In this document: positions 1 to 5,482 of the stretch, piece after piece
How positions within the stretch are numbered: position 1 is the first letter of the stretch
Layout: each line of letters opens with the position of its first letter
Source: CAZWRK01 sp964635875
GTDB taxonomy: Bacteria; Pseudomonadota; Gammaproteobacteria; Burkholderiales; Aquaspirillaceae
Direction of reading: 5' to 3'
DNA length: 36,147 bases
Assembly (NCBI GenBank): GCA_964635875.1
Contig: CAZWRK010000035.1
Location: 1 to 36,147 of the forward strand
The notes under the pieces: model-generated
What the model was told of the DNA's origin: nothing
What the model saw: the letters and a program-made list of their open reading frames with translations, nothing else
The model's database searches: none
Program-made: the position numbers and the translations under genes

Positions 1-240
1 TTTCAGTCTTTTAATAGCGCGATTCATTCTGAACTTTTGCCAGAACGAAAGTTTTATAACCGCCAACCCATCTTCACTTGATACCGAGCCATCGGTTGTT
101 ATCTCAACCCGTTTAGCCTCGAAATATCCACAAGAAAAAACCGTCTGAACGAGGTCTTTGTATATCCCTTGTTTTGTTTTGGTCCACCTTACACCTCTCT
201 TTACGTCTTTTAGTAACGCCTTAAATTCGTATGGAATCAT
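1..240 (-). CDS. hypothetical protein, open at the left window edge
   Basis: An open frame starts at the ATG at 240-238 and runs 80 codons without a stop to base 1. The start is preceded by AAAGAGG about five bases upstream, a fair ribosome binding site. The product begins MIPYEFKALLKDVKRG and is basic, with no motif I recognise; it ends in a Lys/Arg-rich stretch (KFRMNRAIKRLK). The upstream gene's stop is at 251, so the two genes are about ten bases apart in the same leftward operon. If the window is circular, the next codon (36147-36145) is TAA and this 80-aa protein is complete. Function unknown. Confidence 0.6.
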   Translation of the reverse strand, partial: MIPYEFKALLKDVKRGVRWTKTKQGIYKDLVQTVFSCGYFEAKRVEITTDGSVSSEDGLAVIKLSFWQKFRMNRAIKRLK

Positions 241-250
241 GCCGGCCTCT

Positions 251-601
251 TTAGTTAATGAATTTTACTTGTACATCGTGCTTGGAGAATATTTTTGTTA
301 TGCTCTTTTCCTTGTATTCTTCTAACGATTCTAGGTTGTCGTTTATATCCATTAATCTCATGGCATCTTTAGAGTTTTTGTAACCACCATTACCGATTAG
401 CCAGTGCGCTTTTTTGGGGATTTGCATATTTTGGCTTAGTGAGATTGGATCTGGAATACCTTTAATCTGCTCATCTGTTAGGCCGCATTTTTTCATATAA
501 AAACCAAGGCAACACATTTTACCATCTTGCGCCCTTAATAGCCTTGATTTCAAATACCCCTCTCCTTGAAGCCATATATTTCTATCTATGATTAATTTCA
601 T
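251..601 (-). CDS. conserved phage-type hypothetical protein, 116 aa
   Basis: The protein begins MKLIIDRNIWLQGEG and contains LLRAQDGKMCCLGFYMKKCG. From memory this resembles a small cytosolic protein that recurs in phage early regions, with a conserved 'R..DGK.CCLG' core; its biochemical role is not known to me. A C-terminal region rich in Lys and Glu follows (residues about 75-116). The start codon overlaps the stop of a tiny upstream ORF (ATGA at 601-598), which supports this start and suggests translational coupling. It belongs to the leftward accessory-gene operon. Confidence 0.8.
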   Translation of the reverse strand: MKLIIDRNIWLQGEGYLKSRLLRAQDGKMCCLGFYMKKCGLTDEQIKGIPDPISLSQNMQIPKKAHWLIGNGGYKNSKDAMRLMDINDNLESLEEYKEKSITKIFSKHDVQVKFIN

Positions 602-687
602 AATGTCACCGCGATTTTAGTTAAAACAATCATAAGGCATGTGCCAATGGCCCCGATGATAAGTCCTTGTAATATGGGTTTAATCAT
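598..687 (-). CDS. tiny one-helix membrane peptide, 29 aa
   Basis: A 29-codon frame starts at the ATG at 687-685 and ends in a TGA that overlaps the next gene's ATG (ATGA). A GGAG lies about nine bases before the start. The peptide, beginning MIKPILQGLIIGAIG, is almost wholly hydrophobic apart from K3 and K24, so it could be a single transmembrane helix. Its start lies within the last bases of the upstream gene, typical of coupled phage genes. The arrangement supports translation; function is unknown. Chance remains possible at this length. Confidence 0.45.
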   Translation of the reverse strand: MIKPILQGLIIGAIGTCLMIVLTKIAVTL

Positions 688-976
688 GGAATACGATCTC
701 CAGTTTTTTAATTACGCCATACTCATTTCTGTGTGCGTATATCGGGTATTCTCCATCACCGCCAAAACCTGCGGCCATTATGCAGTTTGTTTTTGCTCCT
801 TTGGTGAATCTGTATTTTGCAACCCCTTTTTTATCGCATAATTTTGTAATTAGCTTATTCCATTCTTCATTGGTTAGTGGATTGTGCGAGCTGTCACTAG
901 CTATCAGGTAGCATGGGTCAACAATGCAAACTGTTCCGCTGTCTACTGGTATGAATCCAATCAATTCTTTTTTCAT
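680..976 (-). CDS. phage protein with 'SGTVCIVDPCY' motif, DUF4241-like
   Basis: A 98-aa protein with two blocks: VDSGTVCIVDPCYL near residues 11-24, and GFGGDGEYPIYAHRNEYG near residues 69-86. From memory, this pair of motifs (SG....DPCY, then GDG.YPVYA) occurs in small phage and bacterial proteins of the DUF4241 type, whose function is uncharacterised. The assignment is by pattern only. The start follows closely on the TAG of the upstream gene (stop at 989), with no strong Shine-Dalgarno. No signal peptide or membrane segment is visible. Confidence 0.7.
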   Translation of the reverse strand: MKKELIGFIPVDSGTVCIVDPCYLIASDSSHNPLTNEEWNKLITKLCDKKGVAKYRFTKGAKTNCIMAAGFGGDGEYPIYAHRNEYGVIKKLEIVFHD

Positions 977-988
977 TTGGTGTATGGG

Positions 989-1221
989 TCAACTATTGTT
1001 TTTTTTTATTTTTTTTCCTTCGGCTTTGTTTATTGCATCCGCAACCATGTCGTAGGCGTTCCGGCTTGGTATGCCTTTCTGCTGTGCATTAATAAGGCAG
1101 TGTTGCATCCATTTTTTTACGTGTTTTAATGCGGCGTACATATCGGGAGCAGCGGCTATAAGATTAGCGTCTTTGATTTTTATATTTTCTGCAATTATGC
1201 GATGGCTTGGAATCAAGCTCC
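989..1221 (-). CDS. 'NLIAAAPDMYAALK' phage protein, 5' end lost in gap
   Basis: The readable part carries IKDANLIAAAPDMYAALKHV, a helix typical of the C-terminal half of small phage accessory proteins related to the Ead/Ea22-like group (function poorly known). The only visible candidate start is a TTG at 1216 without a good ribosome binding site, and the frame stays open into the N block, so the true N-terminus is probably missing. The 3' end encodes a Lys/Asn-rich tail through two adjacent A-runs (minus strand, about 998-1017), a slippage-prone stretch where assembly or sequencing errors are possible. Confidence 0.65.
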
Positions 1222-1321
1222 NNNNNNNNNNNNNNNNNNNNNNNNNNNNNNNNNNNNNNNNNNNNNNNNNNNNNNNNNNNNNNNNNNNNNNNNNNNNNNN
1301 NNNNNNNNNNNNNNNNNNNNN
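1222..1321. other. assembly gap (100 N)
   Basis: Exactly 100 N, the usual placeholder for a scaffold gap of unknown size. It truncates the genes on both sides: the 5' end of the NLIAAAP gene and the 3' end of the gene starting at 1518. Whole genes could be missing here. Confidence 0.95.
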
Positions 1322-1518
1322 ACAATCCTTCCAAAACCAAAGTTTCGGCGTCGCATGTTATATTCATGAAACGCTTTTGCCTTGGCCATTTCGTGCTTGT
1401 GTATAAGGCTTTCCAGTATCCCGCGTGCCGCAATCGGCGTTAATTTAAGCGGCGTTTTAAAAGATACGCTTCCTTCGCTCCATTTTATTTGTCCGTTACG
1501 CATTACTTGTGATGTCAT
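1322..1518 (-). CDS. hypothetical protein, 3' end lost in gap
   Basis: The frame begins at the ATG at 1518-1516 with AAAGGG seven bases upstream, a good ribosome binding site. The visible 65 residues begin MTSQVMRNGQIKWSEGSV and end in an Arg-rich, aromatic stretch (YNMRRRNFGFGRI) at the gap. The middle (TPLKLTPIAARGILESLIHKHE) looks like amphipathic helix. I do not recognise the family. About 100 bases separate it from the next upstream gene, which is unusually loose for this phage and contains a perfect inverted repeat. Confidence 0.6.
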
Positions 1519-1602
1519 GTTAATCCCTTTATGCTTCGTGTTATTATTATCAAGGCCATGCCAACATCAGAAAAATCAGCGCATAGCTTACGAATTTTTC
1601 GT

Positions 1603-1623
1603 CTTAATCTGTGACAGATTAAG
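1603..1623. promoter_or_regulatory. perfect inverted repeat, 9-bp arms: operator or terminator candidate
   Basis: CTTAATCTG (1603-1611), three-base spacer TGA, then CAGATTAAG (1615-1623): a perfect 9-bp palindrome over the stop codon (1621-1619) of the leftward 130-aa gene. A second small stem (AGCCG at 1622-1626, CGGCT at 1633-1637) lies just upstream in that mRNA, and CGAATTTTTCG follows downstream. It could be a terminator-like hairpin or a dimeric repressor site. The half-site TTAATCTGT recurs in the inverted repeat at 2069-2095 on the other side of the same gene, which favours a protein-binding role. Confidence 0.5.
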
Positions 1624-2011
1624 CCGCTTTTACGGCTGATTGTGGTTTCTGCGTTTTGGCGTAACGGTAGGCGGCCAAGAGGTATTTGGCGGCGTCGTTA
1701 CCCCATTGAGCTTGTGCCCAAGAATAGGCGGCCAAGGCTTGTTGTGGTGTTTGTCGTCCCGCGCCCTCTTTTCGTTGGCGTTTGCCAGTGGCCGATCTTA
1801 GGGCCGTGTTGACACAGTTTCTAACCCACGATTCGCTGTATCCTGCCTGTACTCCCCATGTTATTAGCTGGGATTTGGCTTCGGTGGGTGTATCAAACTC
1901 GTCGATTGCCGCCAATATTGTGGTTGCTAGCGGCTTTGCGCTGTCGGCGTGTGCCTTTAGCGCGTTTAAGTAATCTGTCTTGACTTGTTCGAGTACATCT
2001 TCTTCGTTCAT
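1619..2011 (-). CDS. hypothetical 130-aa helical protein, possible DNA-binding regulator
   Basis: The start ATG at 2011 has AAAGG about nine bases upstream. The protein is acidic at the N-terminus (MNEEDVLEQVKTDY), Ala-rich, and basic in the middle (TGKRQRKEGAGRQTPQQ, about residues 74-90). The segment LITWGVQAGYSESWVRNCVN (about 49-68) could form a helix-turn-helix, which is only a visual impression. It is the first leftward gene next to the long control region and is flanked by two inverted repeats with a shared TTAATCTGT half-site. It looks more GC-rich than its neighbours. A self-regulating repressor or early regulator is a reasonable inference, but I do not recognise the family. Confidence 0.7.
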   Translation of the reverse strand: MNEEDVLEQVKTDYLNALKAHADSAKPLATTILAAIDEFDTPTEAKSQLITWGVQAGYSESWVRNCVNTALRSATGKRQRKEGAGRQTPQQALAAYSWAQAQWGNDAAKYLLAAYRYAKTQKPQSAVKAA

Positions 2012-2068
2012 TTTTTTGACCTTTGTTTTGACTCCACGTTTGCGTTTTGCTTTTTGGACTTGTCACCG

Positions 2069-2095
2069 TTAATCTGTTAATTTGTAACAGTTTAG
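2069..2095. promoter_or_regulatory. inverted repeat upstream of the leftward operon, candidate operator
   Basis: CTGTTA (2074-2079), spacer ATTTG, TAACAG (2085-2090), with further outer pairing (TAA at 2070-2072 with TTA at 2092-2094) broken by one mismatch. It lies about 60 bases upstream of the start of the leftward 130-aa gene, where an operator would be expected. Its left arm contains TTAATCTGT, the half-site of the perfect palindrome at 1603-1623. No convincing -35/-10 pair is seen around it. Confidence 0.45.
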
Positions 2096-2159
2096 TCGTG
2101 TTACATTTTGCCGTGCGGGTTTTTGCGATAACGCAGGTGTTGCGTTGCTTGGCTTACTT

Positions 2160-2700
2160 TGCCCTTATCCGCGTTGAACCCCTTACGGGGGATTGTTGCG
2201 GTTTCGTGGGGCATAGCCCGTCACATTTTTTGCAGTACGCTATACCACTTAACCGTTGATGGTTGTGCTTGGGTTGTGCATGCTGTCGTGCTCGCTACAC
2301 GCGCCTTGCGGCGTGGTTGACGGCCCCTTAGAGGTCGCGTCGTTCTCGTGGTTACGGCAAGCCTATACAAGCATGTGCCCTAGTACTGCCCTTATCCGGC
2401 TTTTCGCGGCGGCTTTTTTTGCCGCCCACCTACTACGCGGCCTCTTAGCTCTAGGGGGCCGTAGCATCCCTCGCGCCCTTGTGGGGCGTGTGCTGGTGTC
2501 CATGCCAGCCTCGCGGAATTTGTGTCCGTCGCTCCACCTTGGCGACACGCGCTCCGTGCAGCGCGCTTATAAGTCGACCGTTAGGCCGGTCGCTGGCCGT
2601 GTCACGCTTTTGGCTATCCCGCCCGTAACCGGCGGTTACTCTGTCGCAGTATTGACTTAGCTTTTTATCCGCTAATTTTTTGCGGTGGCTCGTGGGCCAG
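2160..2700. other. GC-rich hairpin-dense non-coding block, candidate structured RNA or origin element
   Basis: This stretch is far richer in GC than the genes around it (39 of 60 bases at 2461-2520, against 20 of 60 at 3181-3240). It packs about twelve short stems into roughly 500 bases: 2179-2190, 2209-2219, 2300-2315, 2408-2426, 2433-2464, 2472-2490, 2492-2509, 2528-2546, 2548-2565, 2575-2592, 2625-2639 and 2686-2699. Most arms are 4-7 bp. On the minus strand two tetraloops read GTAA and GCAA (GNRA type); on the plus strand the stems at 2300 and 2472 gain G-U pairs, so the transcribed strand is unclear. Frames through it have unlikely protein sequences and poor start sites. It could be a large phage non-coding RNA (GOLLD or ROOL would be known analogues by size and setting), a replication origin fold, or foreign DNA. 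Confidence 0.5.
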
Positions 2701-2704
2701 CTAA

Positions 2705-2805
2705 TCTCTTACTGTCTAACGCAACTCTAACGCATATCTGATGCAACGTCTACAAGTATCTGGCACAATGTTGTCTGTCACTGTCTCTAACGCATGTCTG
2801 ACGGG
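2705..2805 (+). repeat. helically phased repeats, consensus TCTRAYGCA (iteron-like)
   Basis: TCTAACGCA occurs exactly at 2715-2723, 2726-2734 and 2786-2794. Degenerate copies are TCTGATGCA (2737-2745), TCTGGCACA (2759-2767) and TCTGACGGG (2797-2805), with weaker TCT-headed words at 2705, 2749 and 2774. Start-to-start spacing is 11 bp for 2715/2726/2737 and 2786/2797, and 22 bp for 2737/2759, so these copies fall on one face of the helix. Such arrays suit cooperative binding by a replication initiator or transcription regulator. An inverted AACGCA/TGCGTT pair at 2130-2146 has the same core. Confidence 0.55.
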
Positions 2806-3171
2806 AGCATGTTTTGGTTAATGCGTTGCAGTATAAGAGCAACTCGTGAGCAGGTCTTAGTTGCCGATCGTCGCGGCAAGTCTCAAGTACGGCGCGCGCA
2901 ATTTAAGCAATGAGCTAAAACCCATAACACATAAGGCAATATAAGAGCGGTATACATAGCCCGTCATATCGGCATTATCCCCTTCCTGTTTATCCTTTCT
3001 TCTCTTCCTTTTATTTCTCTAAAATGCCAGCCCTTAAAAGCATTCTTTTATAAAACCATTGATTCTATTAGGGAAAAAGGGGGTAGTCCCTATACAGAAT
3101 GTGGAAGGGGAGCTATAGGATTACCCATCTTGAATATTTATTTATTACAAATTTACCTATATTGAAGATTT
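2806..3171. other. gene-free leader upstream of the late operon
   Basis: No gene is seen. It contains a 13-mer direct repeat, GCAGTATAAGAGC (2828-2840) and GCAATATAAGAGC (2936-2948). A pyrimidine-rich tract follows on the plus strand at about 2978-3020. AATGC...GCATT with a following CTTTT near 3023-3050 forms a weak stem. TAGGGA/TCCCTA (3069-3074, 3087-3092) is an inverted repeat close to the late operon. The AT-rich 3130-3171 segment may hold the late promoter, but I see no -35/-10 pair with good spacing. Confidence 0.5.
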
Positions 3172-4923
3172 GTGTTACTTTATTTGTATATGAGGAAGTA
3201 TGGGATTGATTGGGATGAGCGATTAAATGATGTGGATATTGAATTGGCTTGTTATGCCTCGCACTGGTCGTATGAAAACTTAACGGAAGCTGATTTCTTT
3301 AAGAATGCTGCGAAGGAATTATTCAAGGAACCTCATTATATTTGGAATCATTGGAGTGATGTTAGGCTTGGTTCTTGGTGTAATGAAGGGGTCCGGCAGG
3401 CTCACTGTGACTATATCACATGGTGGGGCGCAGGAAGTACAGGGAAGAGTACTGATGCGGCTTTATGCGTCCTTTTAGACTGGTTAGCGGCTCCTGATCA
3501 AACTCGTACTGTTGTTTGTTCTACTACCAGATCTATGCTGGATCAACGTATATTCGGTGAAATCGTTCGTTTATACCTTTCTGTTCCTGGTCTTCCTGGA
3601 GAATATGTTCCATCTGATCAAACTATTTACTTCGACAAAAAGAAGGATAAGAGAAACGCCATCATAGGCATAGCCATTCAGAATGCTTCCACAATTCAGG
3701 AGGCTGTTGGTAATATCATTGGCGCTCATAGACCCCGTAATCGTTTGGTTCTTGATGAAATGCCGCACATAAAAGAAGCGGCGGAAGAGGCTAGGGTTAA
3801 TATGGCTTCATCGGGTGAGATGAAGTTCCTTGGAATGGGCAATCCTGTAGACAGGAATGATCTTCTTTGCCGTAATTCAGAGCCAATTGATGGTTGGGAC
3901 CAGCTGAATGACCAAATGGAGAAGTGGGAAACGAAGAAGGGTATGTGTTATTACTTCGATGGTCTAAAGTCTCCAGCATTAAAAGACCCCAAGAAATATC
4001 ACTTCTTGCTATCAGAAGACAAAATCAAGGAAACCATCAAGGATTACGGCGAAGATTCAATTCAATACTGGTCACAGCGTAGAGGATTTCTCAACACTCA
4101 ACAACAGTTCGACGTAGTAATAAACGAATCAGAGTTCGGTATGTTTAAAGCTCGTGAAAACAATATCAGATGGGCATATCAACCCATCAGCGTAGCGGGT
4201 CTTGATCTATCCTTCGCAATCGGAGGGGATAGGTGCATCTTCATCACGGGTAAGGTTGGTCTTGATTTAATATCCGAGAATATCATTATCCAATGCGGCG
4301 AAACTCATCACATAAAATTCGATGTAACCAATAAACTTCCTACCACGTATCAGGTGGCCAATAGGGTAAAAGAGCTTTGCGCAGCCTATAGAATCGACCC
4401 AAAATACCTTGGCGTTGACATTACAGGAACGCAGAGAAGCCCTGCTGACGTTATCGAAACGGCGCTTGGCGGCAAAGTTTTAAGAGTAGACTTTGCTTCT
4501 AAAGCCACGGAAGATCCTGTTACATTGCTTGATAAAACACCATGCGATGAAGTTTACTCTAATCTCGTTACTCAATTATGGATGTCAGCAGCAGAATATA
4601 TAAGGCACGGTCAGTTGAGATCCATGAAGAACGACGTTATCAAAGAGCTTTGCGCACGCAAATTAAAGTCCATATGGAAGCCAGTAACGATTGAAGATAA
4701 GAAAGAAATGAAGAAAAGGACGAATGAATCACCCGATAAAGCAGATGCCTTTGTAATTATGCTTCACGTCGTGAGGACTTTATTGCATATTCTACCAGGT
4801 AAAGGAGTTCAAGGAGTTCCAAAATCGGGATTTAATAGAGCGAATTTAATAAAAAAAGACTTCAAACCAAACTACGCAAACCAACAAAGACCATACGGAA
4901 ACTATGCTCAAGCGACTCAATGA
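3172..4923 (+). CDS. terL: terminase large subunit (packaging ATPase-nuclease)
   Basis: Motor that cuts concatemeric DNA and pumps it into the procapsid through the portal. The 583-aa frame shows a Walker A motif GAGSTGKST at residues 86-94, a Walker B strand RLVLDEM at 191-197 (D195, E196), and a following GMGNP segment at 221-225 that fits the ATPase coupling motif. The RNase H-like nuclease half has acidic residues in VAGLDLS (D345), GVDITG (D416) and SPDKADAF (D522, D525). The start is uncertain: GTG at 3172 has a weak GAAG before it, and ATG at 3190 has no obvious site. It is the first gene of the rightward late operon. The matching small subunit is not beside it; a candidate lies at 31392-31919 on the other strand. 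Confidence 0.92.
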   Translation: MLLYLYMRKYGIDWDERLNDVDIELACYASHWSYENLTEADFFKNAAKELFKEPHYIWNHWSDVRLGSWCNEGVRQAHCDYITWWGAGSTGKSTDAALCVLLDWLAAPDQTRTVVCSTTRSMLDQRIFGEIVRLYLSVPGLPGEYVPSDQTIYFDKKKDKRNAIIGIAIQNASTIQEAVGNIIGAHRPRNRLVLDEMPHIKEAAEEARVNMASSGEMKFLGMGNPVDRNDLLCRNSEPIDGWDQLNDQMEKWETKKGMCYYFDGLKSPALKDPKKYHFLLSEDKIKETIKDYGEDSIQYWSQRRGFLNTQQQFDVVINESEFGMFKARENNIRWAYQPISVAGLDLSFAIGGDRCIFITGKVGLDLISENIIIQCGETHHIKFDVTNKLPTTYQVANRVKELCAAYRIDPKYLGVDITGTQRSPADVIETALGGKVLRVDFASKATEDPVTLLDKTPCDEVYSNLVTQLWMSAAEYIRHGQLRSMKNDVIKELCARKLKSIWKPVTIEDKKEMKKRTNESPDKADAFVIMLHVVRTLLHILPGKGVQGVPKSGFNRANLIKKDFKPNYANQQRPYGNYAQATQ

Positions 4924-5482
4924 AGAACCACCAGGCGGATGGCACTATCTATTTCAAGGCAAAATCATAAAAGGTTCCACGTGGAACAATTTGAAATCCA
5001 GAATAGAAGAACACGCCAGAATCAACTCATTACCAATGCCTTCTGATGAGGAAATACAAAAGTACATATGCACAAAAACAGACCCTTCTTACTGTAAGAG
5101 CGGAGGGAACAAGTTCGCCTTAAACCGTCACAGATTAACCGATGGCATGAGGGCGTTCATTTCCATACTATCCAAAGGAAAAGATTCATTCGTAGATAAA
5201 AATACAGCCAATGAACGGGCAAAAATATGTATAGGATGTAAGCATAATGTTAACAATCTTGGTTGTTTTTCGTGCGTACTATCCGAGGTTGGTGCTGGTA
5301 AAATTAAACAGAAATATAATTTACAAACACCATACGACGATTATATTAGGGCATGCGAGATATGCGGCTGTGTTCTTCCATTGAAGGTTCATGTAAAGGC
5401 AGATTTGTTAAAAGAACTAATGAAAAAGTCTGAAAAGAAAAAAGAGGACTATCCCGATCATTGCTGGATTAAATCGTTATGA
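4904..5482 (+). CDS. Cys-rich zinc-binding-type protein between terminase and portal
   Basis: A 192-aa protein whose N-terminus (PPGGWHYLFQGKIIKGSTW) resembles the start of a phage protein often found beside terminase and portal genes. Cysteines are paired as C109-x2-C112, C121-x2-C124 and C151-x2-C154 with C156 and C187, suggesting two structural zinc sites (inference). It starts inside the last 20 bases of terL and its stop overlaps the portal start (ATGA at 5479), so it is translated with them. A role in packaging or head assembly is suggested by position only; its biochemical function is unknown to me. Confidence 0.75.
   Translation: MLKRLNEEPPGGWHYLFQGKIIKGSTWNNLKSRIEEHARINSLPMPSDEEIQKYICTKTDPSYCKSGGNKFALNRHRLTDGMRAFISILSKGKDSFVDKNTANERAKICIGCKHNVNNLGCFSCVLSEVGAGKIKQKYNLQTPYDDYIRACEICGCVLPLKVHVKADLLKELMKKSEKKKEDYPDHCWIKSL

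Noticed and set aside
2408..2426. GGCGGC-T7-GCCGCC as an intrinsic terminator
   Set aside because: The T-run is in the loop rather than after the stem, so it does not fit a rho-independent terminator on either strand.
2363..2548. 61-aa very basic frame on the minus strand in the same block
   Set aside because: GTG start without a ribosome site; composition follows from the GC-rich sequence.
2256..2660. 134-aa open frame on the plus strand within the GC-rich block
   Set aside because: TTG start with no ribosome site, Cys/Leu/Arg-rich composition unlike the other proteins, and it runs through about ten hairpins; more likely non-coding.
3113..3119. CTATAGG resembling the core of T7-type promoters
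   Set aside because: Seven bases only, no full 23-bp match, no repeated copies before other genes, and no single-subunit RNA polymerase gene seen.
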